Of a DNA stretch of 55,778 nucleotides, positions 44,734 through 54,078 are shown in pieces (position 1 is the stretch's first letter; each line of letters starts with the position of its first letter). Origin of the DNA: an uncultured Lachnospiraceae bacterium. GTDB taxonomy: Bacteria; Bacillota; Clostridia; Lachnospirales; Lachnospiraceae. The stretch is taken from positions 1 to 55,778 of the forward strand of contig CAJOGN010000018.1 in the NCBI GenBank assembly GCA_905234245.1, in the 5' to 3' direction. The position numbers were made by a program, and so were the translations under genes. The notes beneath the pieces were generated by a model. That model was not told the DNA's origin and did no database searches. It saw only the letters and a program-made list of their open reading frames with translations.

Positions 44734-45513
44734 ATGGAATTTAGACCTTGTATTGATATACATAATGGTAAAGTAAAACAAATTGTTGGCGGGTCTTTAA
44801 ATGATGATGTTGACACCGCTAACGAGAATTTTGTCTCTAAGAAGGATGCAACGTTTTTTGCGTCCTTTTATGCTAAGGAAGGACTAAGAGGTGGCCATGT
44901 AATAATGCTTAATCATCCTGACAGCCCTTATTATGAAGAGACAAGGAACCAGGCATTAGCGGCAATTAAGACATATCCTAACAACTTGCAGATTGGTGGA
45001 GGAGTTAATGCTGACAATGCTAAGGGATATATAGAGGCTGGAGCCAGCCATGTCATTGTTACATCCTATGTATTCAAGGATGGCAAGATTAATTATGATA
45101 ATCTTAATAAGCTGGTTGATGCTGTTGGTAAGGAGCATATAGTATTAGATCTTAGCTGCCGAAGGAAGGGCGATGACTACTTTGTAGTTACTGATAGATG
45201 GCAGAAATTCACTCGTGAAGAGGTTACACTAGAGCTTCTAAGCTCTCTTTCAGACTATTGTGACGAGTTCCTTATTCATGCAGCTGATGTGGAAGGTAAG
45301 CAATGTGGAATAGAAGTGGAGCTTGTTAAACTACTTGGTAAGTGGGAAGGCATTCCTATTACTTATGCTGGTGGCGTAGGTGACTATGATGACGTTATGG
45401 CCATCAAAGAAATCGGAAATGATAAGCTTAATGTAACAGTTGGTTCCGCCCTGGACCTATTTGGCGGCCCGCTTAATTATGAAACTGTATTGTCCTGTGT
45501 TAAGGGTGTATAA
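44734..45513 (+). CDS. hisA: Eukaryotic-type HisA isomerase
   Basis: Histidine-synthesis isomerase (ProFAR to PRFAR), 259 residues, (beta/alpha)8 barrel. It matches the yeast HIS6-type subfamily, not ordinary bacterial HisA: MEFRPCIDIHNGKVKQIVGG, NFVS, VIVTSYVF, VLDLSCR, FLIHAADVEG and VGSALDLFGG. ATG 44734 follows AAAAAGGAGA; an upstream frame from 44644 is intergenic repeat. It stands alone with no other his gene except hisS far downstream. Confidence 0.92.
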   Translation: MEFRPCIDIHNGKVKQIVGGSLNDDVDTANENFVSKKDATFFASFYAKEGLRGGHVIMLNHPDSPYYEETRNQALAAIKTYPNNLQIGGGVNADNAKGYIEAGASHVIVTSYVFKDGKINYDNLNKLVDAVGKEHIVLDLSCRRKGDDYFVVTDRWQKFTREEVTLELLSSLSDYCDEFLIHAADVEGKQCGIEVELVKLLGKWEGIPITYAGGVGDYDDVMAIKEIGNDKLNVTVGSALDLFGGPLNYETVLSCVKGV

Positions 45514-45523
45514 GATAAGTGTA

Positions 45524-45740
45524 GGATATGCACCTGTAGAGCGACAATGTGTTAAGGATATAAGTGATATATACCTGTAGAGCGACAATGTGTTAAGGAT
45601 ATAAGTGATATATACCTGTAGAGCGATTTTCTGTATGAGCGAACAGGTATATATCACTTATATGAATATGAATTGTATGAGCGAACAGGTATATATCACT
45701 TATATGAATATGAATTGTATGAGCGCACAGGTGCATATCC
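45524..45740. repeat. Palindromic core element, copy 8, nested three deep
   Basis: Centre: core GAGCGATTTTCTGTATGAGC (45621-45640). Around it, perfect 21-bp arms 45599-45619 and 45643-45663 (ATATAAGTGATATATACCTG...). Outside these a second copy of the same arms lies at 45558-45578 and 45685-45705. Outermost is a different perfect 14-bp stem at 45524-45537 and 45727-45740 (GGATATGCACCTGT). The left side is a 41-nt tandem repeat and the right side a 42-nt tandem repeat of its complement. It fills the hisA-dapF gap; no promoter could be identified. Confidence 0.9.
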
Positions 45741-45790
45741 GTCATTGAAAGTATGACCTGTAGTGCTTAAGTAATACAAGGAGATAGATT

Positions 45791-46627
45791 ATGAAATTTA
45801 CTAAGATGCAAGGCTGTGGTAACGATTATGTGTATGTTGACTGCACCAAGGAAATGATAAAGGATGCTGATAAAGTTGCAATTAAGGTTAGTGACCGCCA
45901 TTTCGGAATCGGCTCAGATGGCCTGATTCTGGTTGCTGCTTCTGATGTTGCAGATTTTCAGATGATAATGTATAACGCTGACGGTTCTCGTGGCGAGATG
46001 TGTGGCAACGGAATCAGATGTGTTGGTAAGTTTGTTCATGACAAGGGACTAACTAATAAGACTACTGTTACAATAGAGACATTAGCAGGAATTAAGACAC
46101 TAGAGCTTAATGTGGTAGATGGCAAGGTTAAGTCAGTTCGAGTTGATATGGGAAGTCCTGAATTTATTGCCGAGAAGGTTCCAGTTATTAGTAATAATGA
46201 GAAGATGCTAGGTGAAACCATTGAGGTTGACGGCGAAGAATATGTGGTTGACTGTATATCAATGGGTAATCCTCACTGTGTAATAAAAATGGATGAAGAT
46301 GTTCGTAAGCTAGACCTTGAGAAAATGGGGCCACATTTTGAGAATTACAAGGCATTTCCTAACAAGATTAATACGGAATTTATCAATATCATAGATGACA
46401 ACAGAGTTCGTATGAGAGTATGGGAGCGTGGCTCAGGAGAGACACTTGCATGTGGAACAGGTGCATGCGCTACAGCAGTATCCTGCATTATTAATGGAGT
46501 TGCCAAGTCGCCTGTAGATGTGGAGCTTCTTGGAGGCTTTCTAACAATTGAATATGATAAGAAGGATAACACTGTATTTATGAGTGGCCCAGCTGAAATT
46601 GTTTTTGAAGGGGAGATAGATGTGTAA
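45791..46627 (+). CDS. dapF: Diaminopimelate epimerase
   Basis: Interconverts LL- and meso-diaminopimelate for lysine and peptidoglycan synthesis. A 278-residue PLP-independent racemase with the two catalytic cysteines: Cys71 in GEMCGNGIRC and Cys221 in LACGTGACA. The ribosome site is AAGGAGAT. It overlaps the following acetyltransferase gene by 8 nt. Confidence 0.97.
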   Translation: MKFTKMQGCGNDYVYVDCTKEMIKDADKVAIKVSDRHFGIGSDGLILVAASDVADFQMIMYNADGSRGEMCGNGIRCVGKFVHDKGLTNKTTVTIETLAGIKTLELNVVDGKVKSVRVDMGSPEFIAEKVPVISNNEKMLGETIEVDGEEYVVDCISMGNPHCVIKMDEDVRKLDLEKMGPHFENYKAFPNKINTEFINIIDDNRVRMRVWERGSGETLACGTGACATAVSCIINGVAKSPVDVELLGGFLTIEYDKKDNTVFMSGPAEIVFEGEIDV

Positions 46628-47426
46628 CTTTACTATAATTAGCGATTTGACCTCTGACGAAGAGGAGCTACTTTACAGTGAATTTCCGCCAAATGATTAT
46701 GAATATGTCAAGGTTGCTGATATTATAAATGATAATTGGCAACCTTTTTTTAATAACAGAAGATGTGTTGGAATTGCTAAGTCCAATGATACAATAGCCC
46801 TGTTGGAGGCTCACGATATTGGCGTGTTGGGTTATGAATCAACTACCCTTGAGCCCTTAGCCTGTGCGTATATCGTTACTGACCTTAAAGCTATAGAGAA
46901 GGTGGACTTAGAGATTGTTGATTGCAGATTCCATAATAGGCCGCTTACCATTTTAGAGACAAATAGATGCATAATCAGGGAACATTCCTTAGATGACTTT
47001 GATGCTATATGTGATATATATAGTAATGAGTCTATGACAGAGTTCATGGAGCCGTTGTTTGAACCTGATGAAGAGAGAGAGTATCAGAAGCGGTATATTG
47101 AGAGAATATATAAATTCTTCGGCTATGGGCTATGGCTTATAGTTAACAAAGCAGATGGCAAGGTCATTGGCAGAGCAGGAGTTGAGACTAAGGAAAGCTG
47201 CAAGGATTACAGTCAGGTGGAATTGTCATATCAGGTGGCAGTTCCATATCAGAATCAGGGTATTGCTACAGAGGTTTGCTTAGCAATTGTTGATTACACA
47301 TTTAACACCTTAGGGAAAAGTTCAATAATTGCCAGAGTTGATAAAGAGAATATACCAAGTATTAAGCTTATTAAGAAGCTAGGATTTCGACACCAAAAGG
47401 ATGACAAATATATATTAAGTGTTTAA
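46620..47426 (+). CDS. GNAT-family N-acetyltransferase
   Basis: A 268-residue protein. The C-terminal half (about 115-268) is an Acetyltransf_3-type GNAT domain with the acetyl-CoA loop QVAVPYQNQGIATEV and the C-terminal LIKKLGFRHQ. The N-terminal 110 residues are a separate domain of unknown role. Starts inside the end of dapF, so the two are translationally coupled. Substrate unknown. Confidence 0.9.
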   Translation: MCNFTIISDLTSDEEELLYSEFPPNDYEYVKVADIINDNWQPFFNNRRCVGIAKSNDTIALLEAHDIGVLGYESTTLEPLACAYIVTDLKAIEKVDLEIVDCRFHNRPLTILETNRCIIREHSLDDFDAICDIYSNESMTEFMEPLFEPDEEREYQKRYIERIYKFFGYGLWLIVNKADGKVIGRAGVETKESCKDYSQVELSYQVAVPYQNQGIATEVCLAIVDYTFNTLGKSSIIARVDKENIPSIKLIKKLGFRHQKDDKYILSV

Positions 47427-47437
47427 GGGAGTTTGTG

Positions 47438-48229
47438 ATGGATTCAAATAAGAAAAAAGGATATAAATCTAGTACCATAGTATTGTTTATTGTTGTGTGC
47501 ATAGTATTTGTAAGTGCCATATGCTTTACATTTCTTTATGTAAGGGATTATAGGGTGAATGAAGCTATTGATATTTCGCGTATCAATGAGGATAAGCACA
47601 TTAACATATATTTTGTTCGACACGGTAAGACGGATGCTAATGCCAATAATATCTATGCAGGAAGTGGTACGGATGCAAAGCTTACCACGGAAGGCATTAA
47701 TTCCACTAAGAAGACAGGTAATGCTCTTAAAAGCATTAGTTTTGATAAGGTGTATACATCAGAACTAAGCAGAACTATAGATACAGCCAATATAATACTT
47801 GAGGAAAATAATAATGGGCTGCCAAGGCTTGAAGCTATGAATCTTCTCAATGATATAAATTGGGGCGACATTGAGGGAAAGCCTCAGGCGGAAGTTGCTA
47901 AGATGTTTCCGCAATATGACGAAGAATTTCTTGTTGGAAATGTGAATGATAAGTCGTTCAATTCTCCTGTATACGCACCAAATAAAAATAAGATGGTCAA
48001 TCAATTCTATAAGGCTCTGAAGGAAATATGTAAGAATTCTCCTGATGGTGCAAATGTGCTTGTTGTGGGTCATTCCTCATTTGTGTGGCTCTTAGATTCC
48101 CTGTTTCCAGAACAAATGAAGGGAATAGAAGGACTTAATAATTCCTCAATTACATTACTTGAGTATGACAAGGGCAACTTGACCTTAAAACAAGTAAATA
48201 TGGATGCCGATAATTATAACGTGAATTAA
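47438..48229 (+). CDS. Membrane-anchored histidine phosphatase (phosphoglycerate-mutase-like)
   Basis: A 263-residue protein. One N-terminal helix (about residues 10-32) places the catalytic domain outside the cytoplasm. The phosphohistidine motif FVRHGKTDAN, TSELSRTIDTA and the second His in VVGHSSF are intact. ATG 47438 is favoured over the adjacent GTG. It follows the GNAT gene by 11 nt. Phosphatase rather than mutase activity is more likely given its location. Confidence 0.88.
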   Translation: MDSNKKKGYKSSTIVLFIVVCIVFVSAICFTFLYVRDYRVNEAIDISRINEDKHINIYFVRHGKTDANANNIYAGSGTDAKLTTEGINSTKKTGNALKSISFDKVYTSELSRTIDTANIILEENNNGLPRLEAMNLLNDINWGDIEGKPQAEVAKMFPQYDEEFLVGNVNDKSFNSPVYAPNKNKMVNQFYKALKEICKNSPDGANVLVVGHSSFVWLLDSLFPEQMKGIEGLNNSSITLLEYDKGNLTLKQVNMDADNYNVN

Positions 48230-48263
48230 GCATATAATTATAGTGTGAATTAAGTCAGAATAA

Positions 48264-48292
48264 TTGATATATGGGGCAAAATCTGATATAAT
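48264..48292 (+). promoter_or_regulatory. Promoter of relA/spoT
   Basis: TTGATA (48264-48269), exactly 17 nt, TATAAT (48287-48292). The predicted start lies about 27 nt before the ATG at 48326, which has AAAGGAG upstream. Confidence 0.7.
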
Positions 48293-48325
48293 ATTATGCA
48301 AATTTTTGTGGAAAGGAGCGAGCTT

Positions 48326-50644
48326 ATGACTAGTGCCATGACAGAAGAAGAAGTTAATAAAGTAGCAGGGCAGATTAATCGTGAGCAGAGCAATCTTATT
48401 TCCACAAAAGACTTCGTTGAGAAGGAAGAATTATACAATTCTTTAATTGAATGTATAAGGAAATATCATCCTAGCGCCAACACAGAAATTATTGAGAAGG
48501 CTTATAGGATAGCAGATGAGGCCCATAATGGTCAGAAGCGTAAGTCAGGGGAGGATTACATCATTCATCCTCTTAGTGTGGCGCTTATTCTAGCAGACCT
48601 TGAGATGGACAAAGAGACAATAGTTGCTGGTATGCTTCACGATGTTGTTGAAGATACATTTATGACTATTGATGAGATAGAGGATTTATTCGGAGAAGAG
48701 GTAGCCTTACTTGTTGACGGTGTTACCAAGTTAGGACAGTTAAGCTATTCTTCGGATAAGGTTGAGATTCAGGCAGAGAATCTTCGTAAGATGTTCTTAG
48801 CCATGGCTAAGGATATTCGTGTAATTATTATTAAGCTTGCCGACAGACTTCACAATATGAGAACGTTGCAGTTTATGAAGCCTGAGAAGCAGAAGGAGAA
48901 GGCTAAGGAGACTATGGAGATCTACGCTCCGTTGGCTCAGCGACTTGGTATTGCCAAGGTTAAGATTGAGCTAGATGACCTTGCCTTAAAGTATTATAAT
49001 CCAGAGGCTTACAGAAGCATTGTTGAGACTGTGGCACAGCGTAAGGCTGAAAGAGATGCCTATGTTGATAATCTTGTATTAGAGGTACAAGGTCATATTG
49101 ATGCTGCAGGAATCAAGGCTGAGATTTATGGAAGAGCTAAGCACTTATTCTCTATTTATCGTAAGATGGTTAGTCAGAATAAGGAATTTGACGAGATATA
49201 TGACCTATTCGCAATCAGAATTATTGTAGATAATCTTTCTGATTGCTATGCCGCTCTAGGTGTTATTCACGAGCGCTACACCCCGATTCCAGGCAGGTTC
49301 AAGGATTATATTGCAATGCCTAAGCCTAATATGTATCAATCCTTGCATACCACCCTTATTGGGCCTAATGGTGTGCCCTTCGAGATACAGATTCGTACCT
49401 GGGAGATGCATAGAATTAGTGAATATGGTATCGCTGCCCATTGGAAATACAAAGAATCAGGGGAAGGTGCTACCGTAAAGGGCGAGGAAGAGAAGATTTC
49501 CTGGCTTAGAGATATCCTTGACTGGCAAAAGGATATGGATGACAACAAGGAATTTGTTAATCTTCTGAAGAACGATTTGGATTTATTCTCTGATACGGTA
49601 TTTTGTTTTACACCCGAGGGAGATGTTAAGAATTTCCCAAGCGGGTCTACGCCAATTGACTTTGCATACAGCGTTCATTCAGCTGTTGGTAACAGAATGA
49701 TTGGTGCTAAGGTCAATGGTAAATTGGTGCCTATTGAATACAAATTACAAAACGGTGACAGAGTTGAGATATTAACCTCTGCTAATTCTCGTGGACCAAG
49801 TCGCGACTGGCTTAATATAGTTAAGTCAACTCAGGCTCGTAATAAGATTAATCAGTGGTTCAAGAACGAATTCAAGGTTGAGAATATTGTAAGAGGTAAA
49901 GAGCTTCTTATAGAAGCTGCAAAGCAGAAGAATATTAACTTTAATGACATCAACAGACCGGAATATCAGGACAGCGTAATGATGCGCTACGGCTTCCACG
50001 ATTGGGAATCCTGCTTAGCTGCTGTAGGTCACGGTGGTCTTAATGAAGGACAGGTTGTAAGCCGTATGTATGACCAGTACCTTAAGGATTTCAAGGAAGA
50101 GGTTACTGACGAAAGCGTTATAGAAGATACTGAGAAGAAGTCTAATAATGATATAAGGAATAAAGTCGTTAGCAGTGGTAATGGCGTTGTTGTTCGTGGA
50201 ATGACAGGCTTCCAGGCCAGATTCTCCAAGTGCTGTAATCCTGTGCCGGGAGACGAGATTGTAGGCTTTGTAACAAGAGGCAGAGGCTTGTCTATTCACA
50301 GAACTGACTGTGTTAATGTTATTAATATGCCTGAGAATGACAGGTCAAGGCTTATTGAAGCAGGCTGGTCTAGGGAATATCTTGCAGGTTACAAGGATGC
50401 GAAGTACTTAGCTACTGTTAACATTTACGTTAGGAGCCGTGTGGGCGTGTTAGTTGACGTCTCTAAGATATTCTCTGAAGCGAATATTGACATTGTGACC
50501 ATTCATTCGAACACCAATAAGAAGGAGATTGCTACAATTACAGTAGGCTTCGAGGTTAATAATAAGGCTAGTCTGGAAAATGTGTGTTCAAAGCTTAAGA
50601 ATATTGAAGGCGTAATAGATATAGAAAGAACAACAGGTGGTTGA
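48326..50644 (+). CDS. relA: Bifunctional (p)ppGpp synthetase/hydrolase RelA/SpoT
   Basis: Stringent-response enzyme of 772 residues. N-terminal HD hydrolase (His105-Asp106 in MLHDVVEDT), synthetase domain (RFKDYIAMPKPNMYQSLHTT, EIQIRTWEMH), TGS domain (FCFTPEGDVKNFPSGSTPID), helical and zinc-finger-like region (SKCCNPVPGD) and a C-terminal ACT domain. Both catalytic halves look intact. The ATG at 48326 is preferred over the upstream ATG at 48296, which lies at the predicted transcript start. The next gene starts 2 nt after its stop. Confidence 0.97.
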   Translation: MTSAMTEEEVNKVAGQINREQSNLISTKDFVEKEELYNSLIECIRKYHPSANTEIIEKAYRIADEAHNGQKRKSGEDYIIHPLSVALILADLEMDKETIVAGMLHDVVEDTFMTIDEIEDLFGEEVALLVDGVTKLGQLSYSSDKVEIQAENLRKMFLAMAKDIRVIIIKLADRLHNMRTLQFMKPEKQKEKAKETMEIYAPLAQRLGIAKVKIELDDLALKYYNPEAYRSIVETVAQRKAERDAYVDNLVLEVQGHIDAAGIKAEIYGRAKHLFSIYRKMVSQNKEFDEIYDLFAIRIIVDNLSDCYAALGVIHERYTPIPGRFKDYIAMPKPNMYQSLHTTLIGPNGVPFEIQIRTWEMHRISEYGIAAHWKYKESGEGATVKGEEEKISWLRDILDWQKDMDDNKEFVNLLKNDLDLFSDTVFCFTPEGDVKNFPSGSTPIDFAYSVHSAVGNRMIGAKVNGKLVPIEYKLQNGDRVEILTSANSRGPSRDWLNIVKSTQARNKINQWFKNEFKVENIVRGKELLIEAAKQKNINFNDINRPEYQDSVMMRYGFHDWESCLAAVGHGGLNEGQVVSRMYDQYLKDFKEEVTDESVIEDTEKKSNNDIRNKVVSSGNGVVVRGMTGFQARFSKCCNPVPGDEIVGFVTRGRGLSIHRTDCVNVINMPENDRSRLIEAGWSREYLAGYKDAKYLATVNIYVRSRVGVLVDVSKIFSEANIDIVTIHSNTNKKEIATITVGFEVNNKASLENVCSKLKNIEGVIDIERTTGG

Positions 50645-50646
50645 TA

Positions 50647-51279
50647 ATGAGTAAGATGGAACTAATACAATATGTGGTTGGTCCAATAAGTACCAATTGT
50701 TATTTTATAGTTAATAAGGATACAAAGGAGACGGTTATCGTTGACCCTGGAGATGAGGCGGAGCTTCTAATAGACAGGATTGACCTTCAGAATCTTAAGC
50801 CTGTTGCAATTCTTCTTACACATGGACATTTTGACCATGTAGGCGGAGCCGCAAGGATTGAAGAGGAATACAAGATTCCTATATATGCTTCCCGTGCGGA
50901 GGAGGAGACATTAAAAGATCCTCATATTAATAGAACTGAAGTCTTCGACAGAACACCTACGGTATATCATGCCACAGATTTTCTAGATGATGAGCAGATA
51001 ATAGAGCTGGCTGGCTTTAAGATTAAGGTGCTTTATACACCTGGTCATACACCTGGTGGAGTGTGCTACTATCTTCCTGATGAGGGATGCGTATTCTCAG
51101 GGGATACATTATTCTATAATTCTGTTGGCAGAACTGATTTTCCTAAGAGCTCAACAGAGAGCCTTATTAATGGTATCAGAAAGAAGCTAATGGCTCTTGA
51201 TGATAGCGTGCTTGTATTAACTGGTCATGATGCCAGAACTACAATCGGTGAGGAGAGAATGCACAATCCTTACATATAG
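50647..51279 (+). CDS. Metallo-beta-lactamase-fold hydrolase (glyoxalase II-like)
   Basis: A 210-residue cytoplasmic metallohydrolase. Metal ligands are seen in THGHFDHVGG, TPGHTPGG, SGDTLF and LTGHDARTTIGEE. It resembles YcbL/hydroxyacylglutathione-hydrolase relatives; the true substrate is unknown. ATG 50647 is chosen over TTG 50641. It is coupled to relA at its 5' end, and hemZ begins 20 nt later. Confidence 0.93.
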   Translation: MSKMELIQYVVGPISTNCYFIVNKDTKETVIVDPGDEAELLIDRIDLQNLKPVAILLTHGHFDHVGGAARIEEEYKIPIYASRAEEETLKDPHINRTEVFDRTPTVYHATDFLDDEQIIELAGFKIKVLYTPGHTPGGVCYYLPDEGCVFSGDTLFYNSVGRTDFPKSSTESLINGIRKKLMALDDSVLVLTGHDARTTIGEERMHNPYI

Positions 51280-51298
51280 GAAATGTGTATTTTGTGCA

Positions 51299-52780
51299 AT
51301 GATTTTAGTAAAGCTTAATGATGATAATTTTGAATACGATATTTATTCTTTGGTTAAGGCTTTTTATCCTAAGGAGGATATTACATTTGTAGATAAGATT
51401 AAGCCTGATGAGAAGAATAATTTATCGTATTTTCTTGTGATTAATTATATAGAGAAAGCAATAGAATTAGAGCTTTATAAGCCAGAGGATAATGAGCTTT
51501 TGCTTATCTATGAAGGCGATATCGAAACAGACCATTCCGACAGGAAGGAGACGAAGAATCGCCTGAAGCGACTTATATATTATTGCTTTAATAAGATAAC
51601 AGACAAGACTCTTCCCTGGGGAACCTTAAGCGGTATCAGGCCAACGAAGATTCCTCTGTCTATGGTGGAGAAGGGCATGTCTAATGAGGACATTCATGAT
51701 TATATGGATAAGACATATCTTGCAAGTCATGAGAAAATAAGCCTTTCTATTGATATTGCAAGACATGAGCATGAGCTAATTGGGGACATTAATGATGAGT
51801 CCTATAGCCTGTATATAGGAATTCCTTTTTGCCCGACTACCTGTCTGTATTGTTCCTTCTCATCCTATACCTACGGGATGTGGCTAAGTCGCATAGATGA
51901 GTACCTTGAGGCGCTTAAGAAGGAGATTGACTTTATTAGTAATAGCCTGCCATTAAGGAAGCTTAAGACCATATATATTGGTGGCGGTACACCTACCTCT
52001 TTAAAATGTGAAGAGCTAGACAGGCTGCTTTCAATAATTGGTGAAGCATTTCCCATAGAGGAGCTTCTAGAGTATACAGTTGAGGCGGGAAGACCTGATT
52101 CTATTACAAGGGACAAGCTTAAGGATATAAGCAAGCATGGGGTAAGCAGGATATCAATTAATCCCCAGACCATGAATGATAAGACTCTTAAATTGATTGG
52201 AAGATCTCATACAACTAAGGATATTATATCGAGCTATGAAATGGCGAGAGAAGAAGGCTTTGATAATATTAATATGGATATTATTGTGGGGCTTCCAGGT
52301 GAGGATATTGATGATTTAAAGAATACCTTGTCCCAGATTGAGAAGCTAAGTCCTGATAGTCTGACAGTTCATTCTCTTGCTATTAAGAGAAGCGCTAGGC
52401 TTAACATTTACAAGGAAGAATATGAGGATATGCTTATGTACAATTCGGCTAAGCATATGGAGCTGGCGGCTGCTAGCGCGAATAAGCTTGGTATGGAGCC
52501 CTATTATCTATACAGGCAGAAGAATATGGCTGGCAATCTTGAGAATATTGGATTCGCAAGGCCAAAAAGGGAAGGCTTATATAATGTCTTGATTATGGAA
52601 GAAAAACAATCTATAATTGCACTTGGTGCAGGGGCAGCGTGCAAATATGTATCTAACAAAGGAAAGAGCGTTACCCGCTCGGAGAATGTGAAGGACCCTG
52701 GACTATATATAGACAGAATAGATGAAATGATTGATAGAAAGAAAGAGAAGCTGGAGGAATTAGGATGGCTGACAAGTTAA
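51299..52780 (+). CDS. hemZ: HemZ-type coproporphyrinogen III oxidase-like radical SAM protein
   Basis: A 493-residue oxygen-independent coproporphyrinogen oxidase relative. The radical SAM cluster motif is CPTTCLYCSF, followed by YIGGGTPTS. The N-terminal 160 residues match the HemZ subfamily, not HemN or HemW. ATG 51299 is the only reasonable start, although its ribosome site is weak. HemZ in Firmicutes has uncertain activity in haem synthesis. The 3' end overlaps hisS by 16 nt. Confidence 0.92.
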   Translation: MILVKLNDDNFEYDIYSLVKAFYPKEDITFVDKIKPDEKNNLSYFLVINYIEKAIELELYKPEDNELLLIYEGDIETDHSDRKETKNRLKRLIYYCFNKITDKTLPWGTLSGIRPTKIPLSMVEKGMSNEDIHDYMDKTYLASHEKISLSIDIARHEHELIGDINDESYSLYIGIPFCPTTCLYCSFSSYTYGMWLSRIDEYLEALKKEIDFISNSLPLRKLKTIYIGGGTPTSLKCEELDRLLSIIGEAFPIEELLEYTVEAGRPDSITRDKLKDISKHGVSRISINPQTMNDKTLKLIGRSHTTKDIISSYEMAREEGFDNINMDIIVGLPGEDIDDLKNTLSQIEKLSPDSLTVHSLAIKRSARLNIYKEEYEDMLMYNSAKHMELAAASANKLGMEPYYLYRQKNMAGNLENIGFARPKREGLYNVLIMEEKQSIIALGAGAACKYVSNKGKSVTRSENVKDPGLYIDRIDEMIDRKKEKLEELGWLTS

Positions 52781-54030
52781 ATAAAAAGCCTGTTAATGGT
52801 ATGAAGGATATCATGCCACAGGAAATGGAGATTCGTGACTATGTCACAAGCGTCATTAAGGATACTTATAGAAGCTATGGCTTTACACCAATTGATACTC
52901 CTGCCATGGAGAATATTGGCAATCTAAGTGGTAAGCTTGGTGGCGAAAATGAGAAGCTAATCTTCAAGGTTATGAAGAGAGGAGAGAAGCTTAAGATTAA
53001 GGAAGCTGAAACTGAAGAAGAGGTTGTGGATTATGGACTAAGATATGATCTTACTGTTCCACTTTGCCGATTCTATGCTAATCATGCAAATGACCTGCCT
53101 AAGCCATTTAAGGCGCTTCAGATTGGCTCAGTATGGCGTGCTGACAGACCACAGCGTGGTCGCTACAGACAGTTCACACAATGCGATATTGATATCATTG
53201 GTGATGCAAGCAACATGGCAGAGATTGAGTTGATACTTGCTACAACTACTACTTTGGGCAAGCTTGGATTCGAGAATTTTGAGATAAGAATTAATGAAAG
53301 AAGGATTCTCAAGGCCATGGCGTTGAAAGCTGGTTTCACTGAGGATAGTTTCGATGAAGTCTTTATAATACTTGATAAAATGGATAAGATTGGCATCGAT
53401 GGTGTCCATGATGAACTTGTGGATAAAGGCTTTGATGAGGAAGTTGTTAACTCATATATCAACTTATTCACAATTTTAGAGGGAAAAAGTGACGTAACAC
53501 AAGCAATTAACTGCCTTAGAGAGGAATTAAGCGACACTTTAGACGAAGATGTGGCTAAAAGTATGAAGGAAATTGCTCTGGCCGTTGATAACTCTAAGGT
53601 TGCAAAGTTCGACCTTGTATTTGATCCAACCCTGGTAAGAGGAATGAGCTATTATACAGGTACAATATTTGAGATTGCTATTCCAGAATTTGGAGGAAGC
53701 TGCGGTGGCGGCGGAAGATATGATGAGATGATAGGAAGGTTTACAGGTGGAAGCGTTCCTGCCTGTGGATTCTCAATAGGCTTTGAGAGAATTATACTTC
53801 TCCTATTAGAACAGGACTTTAAGATTCCAACACAAAGTAAGAAGATAGCATATCTTATTGATAAGAAGCTTCCATACGAGAAGTATGTAGAGGTTATAAG
53901 AGAGGCTAATGATTTAAGAGCTAAGGGAGAGAATATCTTAGTTGTTAAGATGAATAAGAATAAGAAGTTCCAAAAGGAGCAGTTGACTCAAGAAGGCTAC
54001 GAGGAATTCAAAGAGTTCTTCGCTGATTAA
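52765..54030 (+). CDS. hisS: Histidyl-tRNA synthetase
   Basis: Class II aminoacyl-tRNA synthetase of 421 residues. Motif 1 region GFTPIDTPAMEN, motif 2 with GSVWRADRPQRGRYRQFTQCD, the His-A motif LVRGMSYYTGTIFE and motif 3 CGFSIGFERI are present. GGAGG precedes the start, which lies within the end of hemZ. A C-terminal anticodon-binding domain follows. Confidence 0.97.
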   Translation: MADKLNKKPVNGMKDIMPQEMEIRDYVTSVIKDTYRSYGFTPIDTPAMENIGNLSGKLGGENEKLIFKVMKRGEKLKIKEAETEEEVVDYGLRYDLTVPLCRFYANHANDLPKPFKALQIGSVWRADRPQRGRYRQFTQCDIDIIGDASNMAEIELILATTTTLGKLGFENFEIRINERRILKAMALKAGFTEDSFDEVFIILDKMDKIGIDGVHDELVDKGFDEEVVNSYINLFTILEGKSDVTQAINCLREELSDTLDEDVAKSMKEIALAVDNSKVAKFDLVFDPTLVRGMSYYTGTIFEIAIPEFGGSCGGGGRYDEMIGRFTGGSVPACGFSIGFERIILLLLEQDFKIPTQSKKIAYLIDKKLPYEKYVEVIREANDLRAKGENILVVKMNKNKKFQKEQLTQEGYEEFKEFFAD

Positions 54031-54078
54031 TAGAGGTTAGCTAATATTTTAACATTTTTTATATTATGGAGGAAAATA

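Noticed and set aside
45524-45740. Reading the tandem units at 45524-45740 as a CRISPR array
   Set aside because: The units are mirror-image inverted repeats around one centre with conserved, not unique, spacers, and no cas genes are nearby.
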